This document shows, piece by piece, positions 34,965 to 43,078 of a stretch of 64,000 nt of DNA (its first letter is position 1; each line of letters starts with the position of its first letter). A program made the position numbers and the translations under genes. Origin of the DNA: Pseudomonas delhiensis (GTDB lineage: Bacteria; Pseudomonadota; Gammaproteobacteria; Pseudomonadales; Pseudomonadaceae); the NCBI RefSeq assembly GCF_900187975.1, contig NZ_FZPC01000019.1, forward strand, positions 62,001 to 126,000, given 5' to 3'. The notes under the pieces are model-generated. The model saw only the letters and a list, made by a program, of their open reading frames with translations, was not told the origin of the DNA and did not search any database.

Positions 34965-35984
34965 ATGGCGCCATCGCAATCGCGCTCGCCGGCGGGCTCT
35001 GCTCTCGTCGCGTCCGCCGCGGAACTTCCTTCGTCCTCCGACAGCGACGAAGGACTCTCGCTGCCTTGCGTCAACGCCCAGCGTGGCAGTGAAGCCAACC
35101 TGCGCCTGGTGGACTGCTCCGGCGCCCGCCGCGACGAGGAAGTGGCCGTCGCCGAGGAACTGCTGATTCCCTACGCCGCGCCCGTGGAAGGCGTGGAAGA
35201 GGCGGAGCAGCCGCCCCAGCCGGCTGGCTGGTGGAAGTCTTCCGGGCTGTCCCTGGTGCTGCACCTGGGGGTGGTCGCCGGCCTGGTCTGGGCCATGCCC
35301 AGCCCCGACGAGCTCAACCTCGGCCGTGGCGAAGTGCCGACCATGCAGGTCACCGTGGTGCAGCTGCCGCCCAAGCCCGAGCCGGTGAAGGAGCCGCCGG
35401 CCGCCGCGCCCGAGCCGCAGCCGCCGCAACCCACGCCGCCGGAGCCGGTGGTCGAGCCGCCCAAGCCGGAGCCGCCGAAACCCAAGCCCAAGCCGGTGGA
35501 AAAGGCGGTGCCGAAGAAGGCGCCCAAGCCCAAGCCGAAACCCAAGCCCGAACCCGAGCCGGTGGAGCAAACCCAGGCCCAGCCGACGCCGCCCGCCCCG
35601 CCGCCGCTCCCGGCCGCCCCGACCGTGGGCCAGAGCACCCCGGGCGCCCAGGCCGCCCCGACCGGCACCCAGGGCCCTGCCGGCCTGCCCACCGGCAGCC
35701 TCAACGACAGCGACATCAAGCCGCTGCGCATGGACTCGCCGAAGTACCCGCTGATGGCCCAGCGCCGCGGCATCGAAGGCCACGTGAAGGTGCTGTTCAC
35801 CATCACCGCCGACGGCCGCATCGACGACATCCAGGTGCTGGATTCCTCGCCGCCGCGGATGTTCGACAGCGCCGTGCGCCAGGCCATGGACACCTGGCGC
35901 TTCGAACCCCGCGTCAGCGGCGGCCGCATCGTCGCGCGGCAGGCGACCAAGGTCTTCTACTTCAAGCTGGAGGGGCGCCGCTGA
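34965..35984 (+). CDS. tonB: TonB energy-transducing protein (TonB1 type)
   Basis: 339 residues from ATG 34965, which lies after the Fur box. The longer reading from 34872 would start upstream of the promoter. A cytoplasmic extension of about 80 residues precedes the single membrane anchor (WWKSSGLSLVLHLGVVAGLV, containing the conserved transmembrane His), an arrangement characteristic of P. aeruginosa TonB1. A Pro/Lys/Glu-rich periplasmic spacer (KPKPKP repeats, about 125-225) and the C-terminal TonB domain (SPKYPLMAQRRGIEGHVKV, then DTWRFEPRVSGG) follow. Couples proton-motive force through ExbB/ExbD to outer-membrane siderophore receptors. Confidence 0.93.
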   Translation: MAPSQSRSPAGSALVASAAELPSSSDSDEGLSLPCVNAQRGSEANLRLVDCSGARRDEEVAVAEELLIPYAAPVEGVEEAEQPPQPAGWWKSSGLSLVLHLGVVAGLVWAMPSPDELNLGRGEVPTMQVTVVQLPPKPEPVKEPPAAAPEPQPPQPTPPEPVVEPPKPEPPKPKPKPVEKAVPKKAPKPKPKPKPEPEPVEQTQAQPTPPAPPPLPAAPTVGQSTPGAQAAPTGTQGPAGLPTGSLNDSDIKPLRMDSPKYPLMAQRRGIEGHVKVLFTITADGRIDDIQVLDSSPPRMFDSAVRQAMDTWRFEPRVSGGRIVARQATKVFYFKLEGRR

Positions 35985-36003
35985 GGCGCTTCCCGGTTGA
36001 TGG

Positions 36004-36028
36004 AAAACGCGCCTTCGGGCGCGTTTTT
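36004..36028 (+). terminator. Intrinsic terminator of tonB
   Basis: AAAACGCGCC, tetraloop TTCG, GGCGCG, then five T residues, 20 bases after the tonB stop. Confidence 0.9.
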
Positions 36029-36102
36029 CGTTTGGGGTGGCTGTTGTGGGAGCGGGCTTGCATGGTATTCACCGGCGGCACCTGAGCTCTGGATCTAGTC
36101 CG

Positions 36103-36261
36103 CTCCCTCTCCCTAACCCTCTCCCTGAAGGGAGAGGGGACCGTTCGGAGTGCTTGGCTGTTGTCGAGTCAGCCGGACACATTGTGGTGTCCGGCTGGAA
36201 CCTTGCTTGCAGCCGGCACGGACTGCCCCCTCTCCCTTCAGGGAGAGGGCTGGGGAGAGGG
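36103..36261. repeat. Composite palindromic element behind tonB
   Basis: Two CCCTCTCCC-type elements in opposite orientation (36103-36139 and 36227-36261) flank a central perfect hairpin AGCCGGACAC / GTGTCCGGCT (36171-36196). A REP half-site follows at about 36305-36326. The whole 35985-36338 gap holds only this, the tonB terminator and no gene. Confidence 0.7.
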
Positions 36262-36338
36262 AAAGAAGCTGGACCGAAACACCGAAGCCACCGGTGCACA
36301 CCATTCGCGAGCAAGCTCGCTCCTACAAGAGCGAGACC

Positions 36339-38300
36339 TCAGGGCAACTCGAACCCGCCCGCCGCCTTGTGCAGCGCCCGCAGGTGCGCGCCGAGCTGCT
36401 TGAGGTTGGCCTCCAGGGCCTGCAACTCCTCGCGGCGCTCCGGCTCCAGCAGCGCGCGGACCTCCTGGTCGAGGTTGTCGCTGAGCTGGCGCAGGCGCGC
36501 CTGGCGGGCCTGGGTCTGCTGCTCCAGGCGCGTCGACTCGCCCGGCTGCGGCAGGCCGTAGCCGCTGTCCAGCAGCTCCGCCGGCTGGCTGAGGAAGCCG
36601 CTGTCGTCGAGGATCTGCTGCAGCGTCTTGCCCGCCGCCACCAGCTTGGGGTCGGCGCGGGCATCGTTGAGGTGCCCCAGGTACAGGCGCTTCAGCTCGT
36701 CCTGGGCCAGCTGCAGCTGGCGCCGCAGCGAGGCCTGCTCCAATAGCAGCATGGCCGCGCTGGCGCGCAGGTCGGCCTTGTCGAACCAGGCGCGGCGTTC
36801 GCTGGCGGGCAGGGCCAGCCAGTCCTCGACCTTGGCCTGGGGGATGTCCAGGCGCTGGCGCAGCACCTCGAACATCGCCTGGTAGCGGTCGCGGAAGGAG
36901 TCGAAGCGGTAGCCCAGGCGCAGCGCGCGCTTGGGCTCGTCGAGCACGCTGGCGTCGGCCAGGCCGCGGTTCTCCATGATCTCCACCACGCCGTAGGGGG
37001 TGATGCTGTCGAGGTCCTGCAGGCGCGCGTCGGGGATGCCGCTGCGCAGCAGCTTGAGGGTCTCCACCGCGCAGTTGTTGGAGATGAAGTAGTAGTTGCC
37101 GTCGTAGCCCCAGTGCACCTGCATGGCGCGCTCCACCAGCTCGTCGATCTGCTGGCGGCTGAGCCTGAGCGGGATCGAGGCCAGGCTGCGCAGCTCGATC
37201 TTGGTGTATTCCTCGATCACCTGGGACAGCGGCAGCACGAACAGCCGCGACGGGTAGGAGCCGGTCAGGCCGTCCCAGCTGGACAGCTGCAGGTCGCCGA
37301 CGAAGGCGCGGTAGGACAGCACCAGGTGCTGGTCCAGGTCCAGCCGGCAGTCCGGGCCGCGCGGCCGGCCCGGGGCGCAGACCACCAGGCGCAGCATGGC
37401 GTGGCCCCAGCGGCTGACCCACTGGTCGTTGGCCTCGGCCAGCAGGTAGTCGACCTCGTAGACCCGCTCCGGGTCCAGCCGGCCCAGCGGCTGGCGGCCG
37501 AAGTCGCGGCCGGCGTTGAGGTAGGCGAAAGACTGTTCGCAGGCCTGGCGCTGCGGGCGCTCGCCGAAGCGCTCGGCGTAGTAGCGGTACAGCGCCGGGC
37601 GGCGGCAGGCGTAGCTGGGGTCGAGGACGAAGTACTCCATGTTCACCGCGACGAACTCGCGCGGGTTGCTCAGCTCGTAGCGGTCCGGGCTGCGCAGGAC
37701 GAAGCGGTTGTCGTGCTCGCGCTGGCCGCGCTTGCCGGCCAGTTGTGGCCAGCCGGCGAGGTCGAGCAGGCGCGGGTCGTCGGAGAGGGTGAAGCGGCGG
37801 TTGGCCTGGCCGCGGCACTCGGCGCCCTCGCCGATGCGCCCTATGCTGCCCTGCTGGCGCGTGCAACGCTGGATCAGCCGGGCCTCGGCGGGCAGCCAGA
37901 GGCGCCCGCGGTCGTACAGGTGGGTCAGCTCGTGGACCACCGTGGCCTGCAGCTCGCGGCGCAGGGTGCCATGGCTGCGGCCGGTCTTGAGGGTGGCGGC
38001 GCTGCCGTCGGCGAGGGCGGCGAGGTACTTGCGGTTCAGTGCGATGGCGCCGGGGCGCAGGGCCTGGCCCATGCCATTGCCCGGCAGGTCGTCGCGCCAC
38101 TCCACCTCGACGCGGCGGTCCAGGGCCTGGACGAAGGCCGGCGGCAGCGCCTGGCGGACGTCATCCAGCAGTTGCTGGCTGGCCTGGCGCTGTGCCGGGG
38201 CGAGGCCGTCGGGCTGCAGCGCCAGGTGCAGGTCGGCCTGGGCGCTGGCGGCGGCGAGCAGGCTCAGTGCCGCCAGCCAGCGGCGGCCGCGGGGGATCAC
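36339..38300 (-). CDS. DUF4105 (Lnb N-terminal-type) secreted protein with HEXXH motif
   Basis: 653 residues starting at GTG 38300, which overlaps the TGA of the upstream DUF2388 gene (GTGA). Signal peptide MIPRGRRWLAALSLLAAASA. An N-terminal segment carries a zinc-protease-like VVHELTHLYDRG (His 123 and 127). The central DUF4105 region carries RWGHAMLRLVVC (about 299) and YFISNNCAVETLKLL (about 408), consistent with the permuted papain-like His/Cys pair of this family. The C-terminal 150 residues are helical, Gln/Leu/Arg-rich and probably coiled coil. Periplasmic or surface. Substrate unknown. Confidence 0.8.
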   Translation of the reverse strand: MIPRGRRWLAALSLLAAASAQADLHLALQPDGLAPAQRQASQQLLDDVRQALPPAFVQALDRRVEVEWRDDLPGNGMGQALRPGAIALNRKYLAALADGSAATLKTGRSHGTLRRELQATVVHELTHLYDRGRLWLPAEARLIQRCTRQQGSIGRIGEGAECRGQANRRFTLSDDPRLLDLAGWPQLAGKRGQREHDNRFVLRSPDRYELSNPREFVAVNMEYFVLDPSYACRRPALYRYYAERFGERPQRQACEQSFAYLNAGRDFGRQPLGRLDPERVYEVDYLLAEANDQWVSRWGHAMLRLVVCAPGRPRGPDCRLDLDQHLVLSYRAFVGDLQLSSWDGLTGSYPSRLFVLPLSQVIEEYTKIELRSLASIPLRLSRQQIDELVERAMQVHWGYDGNYYFISNNCAVETLKLLRSGIPDARLQDLDSITPYGVVEIMENRGLADASVLDEPKRALRLGYRFDSFRDRYQAMFEVLRQRLDIPQAKVEDWLALPASERRAWFDKADLRASAAMLLLEQASLRRQLQLAQDELKRLYLGHLNDARADPKLVAAGKTLQQILDDSGFLSQPAELLDSGYGLPQPGESTRLEQQTQARQARLRQLSDNLDQEVRALLEPERREELQALEANLKQLGAHLRALHKAAGGFELP

Positions 38301-38632
38301 AGAGCGAGAATGGCTTCGGCCAGTTGCTGGTCGGAGGCATCGCGCGCTTCCGGGAGCTGCTCGCGCACCACCTTCAGTGCCGCTTCCAGCTGCGCACCGC
38401 GGATGGCGCCCTGGCTTGCGACGAAGCTGGCGGCGTCGTCACGGGCGTCGCGGACGATCTTCATGTCGCGGATCGAGGTGGTGGTGTCGGAGGTGAAGTC
38501 CACGCTGCGGCCGATGGCGTTGGTGGTGATGTTGAACAGGCGGATGACCGACTGGGCCTGGGCGCTGGAGGCACAGGCGGCCAGCAGCAGGCCGAGGATC
38601 AGGGGGCTCTTGGGGATCGAGCTGAGGCGCAT
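38297..38632 (-). CDS. DUF2388 secreted protein, copy 3
   Basis: 111 residues. Signal peptide MRLSSIPKSPLILGLLLAAC then SSAQA. The core matches the two neighbouring paralogues: DARDDAASFVASQGAIRGA, LEAALKVVR and the C-terminal LAEAILAL. ATG 38632 begins the signal peptide. A longer reading runs through the neighbouring gene's territory. Overlaps the DUF4105 start by four bases, so the two are translationally coupled. Confidence 0.85.
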   Translation of the reverse strand: MRLSSIPKSPLILGLLLAACASSAQAQSVIRLFNITTNAIGRSVDFTSDTTTSIRDMKIVRDARDDAASFVASQGAIRGAQLEAALKVVREQLPEARDASDQQLAEAILAL

Positions 38633-38672
38633 GGGAGTCTCCGAAACGGCAGCGGACGCTGCACACGACTGA

Positions 38673-38966
38673 CTATTGGGCAAGAATGGCTTCGGCCAGT
38701 TCCCGATCGTTCGCCGCGAGCTCCGGATGCTGTTTGCGCAGCCAGCGCAACGCCTGTTCCAGGCGCGCTCCGCGCACCTGACCGTCGGTGGCGACGTAGC
38801 TGGCGGCATCATCGCGGGCGGCACCGAGCAGTTTGTTCTCGAAAGGCGTACTGGTGACTTTGCTGGTCACGTAGCTGCTGCCGGCGACGAACATGGTGGT
38901 CTGTTCGAAGGCCAGCACGGGGGTGGCCAGGCAGAGGCCGGTGAGCAGGAGTAGCAGGCTGCGCAT
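38673..38966 (-). CDS. DUF2388 secreted protein, copy 2
   Basis: 97 residues. Signal peptide MRSLLLLLTGLCLATPVLAF. The mature protein is short and contains the family core ARDDAASYVATDGQVRGARL, EQALRWLRKQHPELAANDRE and LAEAILAQ. Found largely in Pseudomonas, function unknown. Forty bases upstream of copy 3 in the same direction. Confidence 0.85.
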   Translation of the reverse strand: MRSLLLLLTGLCLATPVLAFEQTTMFVAGSSYVTSKVTSTPFENKLLGAARDDAASYVATDGQVRGARLEQALRWLRKQHPELAANDRELAEAILAQ

Positions 38967-39086
38967 GGGCTATGGCGATCGGAAAAGCACAGCCGACAAG
39001 GCTAACGGAATGCGCCGGCAAGAGCCAGCCTCGCAGGCCCGGTAGATGCTCTGAAAAGGCGCCTCCGGGCCAGGTGGGGCGGGGAA

Positions 39087-39404
39087 TCAGATGACCAGGA
39101 TCGCCTGGGCCAGCTGCAGGTCGTTGGCGGCCAGGCTCGGCAGCTTGCCGCGGATGTGCCGCAGCGCCGCTTCCAGGTGCGCGCCCCGCACCTGCCCCTG
39201 GGTGGCGACGAAGGTGGCGGCATCGTCGCGGGCGTCCAGGACGATCTTGTCGTCGCGGAAGGAGTTGGTGATGTCGGTGGTACCGTCGGAGGTGGCCTTG
39301 GTGGCGCCGACCAGCGCATCGGTGGTGACGATGAAGCTGGAGGCGAAGGCGCCGCTGGCGCAGGTGAGCAGGGCGGCGGCGGTGAGCAGGCGCAGACGAT
39401 TCAT
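39087..39404 (-). CDS. DUF2388 secreted protein, copy 1
   Basis: 105 residues. Signal peptide MNRLRLLTAAALLTCASGAF, then SSFIVTTDALVGATKATSDG and the family core DARDDAATFVATQGQVRGAH, LEAALRHIRG, LAQAILVI. ATG 39404 follows GGGAGTG. Likely first gene of the DUF2388 x3 / DUF4105 unit, although a 120-base gap separates it from copy 2. Confidence 0.85.
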   Translation of the reverse strand: MNRLRLLTAAALLTCASGAFASSFIVTTDALVGATKATSDGTTDITNSFRDDKIVLDARDDAATFVATQGQVRGAHLEAALRHIRGKLPSLAANDLQLAQAILVI

Positions 39405-39499
39405 GGATGGACACTCCCAGTCGAGATGAAACCGCGCGGCCAACGCTGCCGCGCGTTACCGATGCAGACTAGCGGAGCCAGCCCGCGACGACCAGCCGG

Positions 39500-39712
39500 T
39501 TAGCGCCAGAACGGTTTCGAAAGTTCCCGCTCGCGCTGGCAGCGGTCGATGCCGGCGTCGGCCAGCTCGCGTTCGCCGAGCTGGCCGAGCTGGTGGCGGG
39601 TGCGGGCGTTTTGCAGGTACATGTCGATCCGACCAGCGATCTTCCGCCACGGGCTTTGGGCGTCCAGGCGTGAACCGGCAGACGAACGGAAGGGAGCGAG
39701 AACCCGGTTCAT
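39500..39712 (-). CDS. DUF1127 small protein
   Basis: 70 residues. The C-terminal DUF1127 motif is present: LGQLGERELADAGIDRCQRE followed by RELSKPFWR. An Arg-rich small protein. Family members elsewhere affect RNA turnover or phosphate and carbon metabolism, but the role here is unknown. ATG 39712 follows AAGGACA. A related gene lies at 60822-61028. Confidence 0.82.
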   Translation of the reverse strand: MNRVLAPFRSSAGSRLDAQSPWRKIAGRIDMYLQNARTRHQLGQLGERELADAGIDRCQRERELSKPFWR

Positions 39713-39862
39713 GTGGTTGTCCTTCTGGCGACGGAAGGACAGGATGCACGCCCCGGGCGTGGTCCTAACAGACACAAGCGCCGACGATCATTCCGGCACA
39801 GTCTAGGCCGCCAGGGACACTGTTATGCCGTTCCGGCGCCTTACTGTGCGGGCGAATATTCC

Positions 39863-41932
39863 CTAGCGCTCAGGCAGGAGTTCGACGCTGATCAACGCCA
39901 GTTCGCTGGCTCCATTGCTGAAGGTGCGGATTTCCGCGCTCGAACTGGCCGTTGCCACATCGAGAATGCCCTCCAGCGTCCTGGGTTCGCCTTCGGTCCC
40001 CATCAGCGGGCCCTGAGCCAGGGTGGTCACCTGGGTCGCCGCATTGCTGACGACGTCCCAGTTGCCCACCGGCTGGGATGGACTACCGTTGGCGCTGTAA
40101 GTGACACGGTAGCGCAGCTTACCCTGGGGAATGTGGGTGTATGGACCATAACTCAGGTAGCCCGAGATGCCGGGCTGGACCACCAGGCGGCCATCGCGCA
40201 GCTGGCCGATGAGCGTGGGCAGACGTTCGGCCGGCCAGAAGCCCCAGCGCAGAGGCACGAAGCCGGCATCCCGGCAGCCTTCGCATTGGCCCATGCCCGG
40301 GAGCAGCAGCTTGATGCCATCAAGCTCACCCATCGCGTCGTCCGCACCGTGTGACTGCAGGGCCTGGTCCCAGAGCGCAAGATCATTGAAGACATAGAGG
40401 GCCTTGGGATCGTAGGTGCCTGCCTGCACCTGGGCTGCCAGGGCGGCCTGGGTCCTTGCCTGGGCTTCGGTATCAACCCTGGCGAAGTTGGCGGCATTGA
40501 TCGACATGCCGTGGTGCAGGGCGAAGTTCGAAAGGGGGATGAAGTCCGGTGGAAGGTTGGTTGGCGCAATGTAGAGCACCTTGTCGTAGCGGGAACCGAG
40601 TTCGGTCCACAACCTGGAGGTCAGGGGATTGTTCCAGTGCCCTTGGAAATGATTGCGCGTACCGGCAAGCGCGTTGGACAGGTCGTAGATCTGCGCGACC
40701 AGGGCGACGGCGAGCAGGCCCAGGGCGACCTGCGGCCGGGTACGAGTGCAGACGATGGCGATGATCGTCACGCTGAGCAGATAGAACACTGGCCAGAACA
40801 TCCGGCCCGGCGAACGGAATACTTGGTACAGACGCACAGCCCAGTCCGGTATCTCGAACTGGATCAGGGTGTGGTGGCCGATACTCACTGTATTGGTCAG
40901 CGATACCAACAGCAGGAGAACGCTCATCACGATCAGAGGCCATATGCGCGTGTGACTCCATTGCCCGCGGCGGCCGACTGCCAGGAGGCAGGCGATGGCC
41001 AGCAGCCCCAGCATACCCACACCCATGTAGGCGAAACCGTCGCCTTCGATGAAGGGGAGCTGCAGTCCGGGCAGCACCCGCGACCAAGCCCCTCGGGAAT
41101 CGATCAGCGACAGCAGGTTCATTCGCCCGTAAGAGCCCGTCGCTGCCGGCGACGAACCAAGCATGAAGTAGCCCAGGAGCCACATGATCGTCAGGACCAG
41201 GGCGCAACCGGTCAGCCCGCAAACGATGCAGCGGGCAAGGCTCGCCTCGCGCCGCAGCAGGCGTTGCAGCAGATCGGCGCCCCAGATCGCGCCGAGCATG
41301 ACCAGCAGGTAGGCGTGGGTCAGGGTGGCGACCGCCAGCAGCACCAACCAGAAGCGCGCTCGGTAGGCATTGTCGAAATAGAGGTACAGCCCGGCCATGA
41401 GCAGCCACTGACCACCCAGCGCGAGGTGGATCGAGAAACGCATCAGGTAGGGTGGCAGCAGCAACAGCAGGCTGGTGCCCAGGCACAGCTGACGTCGGTC
41501 TTCGACGAAACGCGATAGCGTCAGGTAACCGAATACCCCCTGCAGCACCATGCAGGTCAGCACCCACAGGCCGAAGTACTGGAAGCTGTCGGGTAGCAGC
41601 GGACCGATCAGTTTGAATGGCAGGGCGAACAGTGGCAGCGAGTCGGAGAAGACGATGGAGCTTCCCTGCTCCATGCCATAGCGTGGATTGGCGCCCAGCG
41701 GGAATTGCAGCAAGGGGGTTTCACGGAAGAACTCCCACCCCAGCAGATTGGTCGGTGGGTCGAAGAAGCCGCGCATCAGCCAGTCGATGTTCGATGGCAG
41801 CAGAATGGACGGGCCTCCAATGGTCAGGAACAGGAGGCAGGCCAGCAGCACCGGGATCCACAATGAATGACGTGGAACGGCTGAAGTGCGCATCGCGAGG
41901 CTGTTGCCAGCGGTTTTCAATGTCCGCTCCAT
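39863..41932 (-). CDS. Large membrane protein of the DUF6311 type with extracytoplasmic tail (paralogue A)
   Basis: 689 residues. About eleven membrane spans between residues 23 and 430 (for example LWIPVLLACLLFLTIGGPSI), then a soluble domain of about 250 residues. The first loop has acidic/aromatic residues (SSIVFSDSLPLFALPFKLIG), and the overall plan resembles GT-C membrane glycosyltransferases. The C-terminal part (GYLSYGPYTHIPQGKLRYRV, then VGNWDVVS) repeats in the paralogue at 44135-46258. Starts two bases after the gtrA-like stop. Likely role: transfer of a lipid-linked sugar to the surface polysaccharide. This is inference. Confidence 0.7.
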   Translation of the reverse strand: MERTLKTAGNSLAMRTSAVPRHSLWIPVLLACLLFLTIGGPSILLPSNIDWLMRGFFDPPTNLLGWEFFRETPLLQFPLGANPRYGMEQGSSIVFSDSLPLFALPFKLIGPLLPDSFQYFGLWVLTCMVLQGVFGYLTLSRFVEDRRQLCLGTSLLLLLPPYLMRFSIHLALGGQWLLMAGLYLYFDNAYRARFWLVLLAVATLTHAYLLVMLGAIWGADLLQRLLRREASLARCIVCGLTGCALVLTIMWLLGYFMLGSSPAATGSYGRMNLLSLIDSRGAWSRVLPGLQLPFIEGDGFAYMGVGMLGLLAIACLLAVGRRGQWSHTRIWPLIVMSVLLLLVSLTNTVSIGHHTLIQFEIPDWAVRLYQVFRSPGRMFWPVFYLLSVTIIAIVCTRTRPQVALGLLAVALVAQIYDLSNALAGTRNHFQGHWNNPLTSRLWTELGSRYDKVLYIAPTNLPPDFIPLSNFALHHGMSINAANFARVDTEAQARTQAALAAQVQAGTYDPKALYVFNDLALWDQALQSHGADDAMGELDGIKLLLPGMGQCEGCRDAGFVPLRWGFWPAERLPTLIGQLRDGRLVVQPGISGYLSYGPYTHIPQGKLRYRVTYSANGSPSQPVGNWDVVSNAATQVTTLAQGPLMGTEGEPRTLEGILDVATASSSAEIRTFSNGASELALISVELLPER

Positions 41933-41934
41933 GG

Positions 41935-42363
41935 CTAGTGTCTGAACCCCCAGAGTCTGCTGGCGAGGAAGGTGATGCCCGGTACCACGGCGGCCGACGC
42001 GATGGCGGACAGGCGCGGAGAAAGCCAGCCGACGGCCAGCAGCGCAGCCAGCAAGCCGCTGTTGGCCAGGAAGGCGCTCAAGGAAATCAGGAAGAAGCGG
42101 CGCATCGCCCTGCTTGGCGAGCCCGGTGCGGAAAAGGTCCAGATGTAGTTGCCGGAGAACGACAGGCCGAACGCGCAGAGGAAGGCGACCAGGTTGGCGA
42201 GCAGCGCCGGCCATGCCGTATGGGACAGCAGCAGCCAGACGATGCCGATGTGCAGTACGGTGGCGCCTACGCCGACGACACCGAAGCGGGCGGCGAGCAG
42301 CACCTCCTTCAGCAGGCGGCTGCGAAGCGGACGGTGCACGGACAGGCTCTCGTCGTGGGTCAT
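41935..42363 (-). CDS. GtrA-family membrane protein (lipid-linked sugar flippase type)
   Basis: 142 residues with four membrane spans (ARFGVVGVGATVLHIGIVWL, ALLANLVAFLCAFGLSFSGN, RFFLISLSAFLANSGLLAAL, ASAAVVPGITFLASRLWGF), the GtrA architecture. The family flips undecaprenyl-phosphate-linked sugars made by GtrB. Overlaps the methyltransferase gene upstream by ATGA and is two bases from the downstream DUF6311-type gene, so the cassette is tightly coupled. Confidence 0.85.
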   Translation of the reverse strand: MTHDESLSVHRPLRSRLLKEVLLAARFGVVGVGATVLHIGIVWLLLSHTAWPALLANLVAFLCAFGLSFSGNYIWTFSAPGSPSRAMRRFFLISLSAFLANSGLLAALLAVGWLSPRLSAIASAAVVPGITFLASRLWGFRH

Positions 42364-43076
42364 GGGCGCCGAGCCAGGCAGAATGCTGTCAAGCCGGCGA
42401 CACGATTGAAGTGCAGTACCGGCAACTCCGCCATGGATACCGCCTGCAGGGCTGCATTGACCACCCCGTTGTGTCGTTTGAGCTGCGATCTGGGCTGGCG
42501 CACGGCACCACCCCGGAGCCGCTCGAACAGGCGCAGGGTGGCGGCTATCGGGAACACGCCGCCAAAGTAGTAGGCGCCTTTCAGCACCTCGAGCCCGGCC
42601 TGCTCTGCGACCCGTTCGATATCGGTGAGCCGGTAGCGACGTTTGTGTTCGAGGAATACATCGTGATCGCTCCAGAGGAACTGGAACGCCGGTACGGAAA
42701 TCAGGAAGTGAGCACCGCGGGGCACCTTCTCGACGTAGTGGCGAAGCAGGCCGACATCGTCGTCGACATGCTCCAGGACATCCATCAGCAGCACCAGGTC
42801 GGAGTCCAGGCGGTCCACCGAGCGACGAAAGCGGATCGGCTTCCCGGCTTCGTTGGCATCGGAGTCCGCCGGGTAGCTGATGTCCACGCACCAGGCTTCG
42901 CCGGCGCTGCCTTCGGCCAGCAGAGCGCGGGAGAAGAAGCCGGAGCCGGCGCCCACGTCGAGGATGCTCGAGGGGCGCATGTCACCGAGAAACTGCTGTA
43001 CAGCGGCCCGCTTGGATCGGTAATACCAGTGGTCGGCGATGTGTTCGCCCAGGATGTCGGTTTCCTTGAGGTCCAT
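42360..43076 (-). CDS. SAM-dependent methyltransferase of the Gtr-like cassette
   Basis: 238 residues. Class I methyltransferase: SAM-binding SSILDVGAGSGFFSRALLAE (about 37-56), LVLLMDVLEHVDDDVGLLRH, and a C-terminal region with an aromatic helix (YYFGGVFPIAATLRLFERL) that may touch the membrane. Lies between the gtrB-like (two-base gap) and gtrA-like (ATGA overlap) genes, so a sugar or lipid-linked sugar is the likely acceptor. Confidence 0.8.
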   Translation of the reverse strand: MDLKETDILGEHIADHWYYRSKRAAVQQFLGDMRPSSILDVGAGSGFFSRALLAEGSAGEAWCVDISYPADSDANEAGKPIRFRRSVDRLDSDLVLLMDVLEHVDDDVGLLRHYVEKVPRGAHFLISVPAFQFLWSDHDVFLEHKRRYRLTDIERVAEQAGLEVLKGAYYFGGVFPIAATLRLFERLRGGAVRQPRSQLKRHNGVVNAALQAVSMAELPVLHFNRVAGLTAFCLARRP

Positions 43077-43078
43077 GC

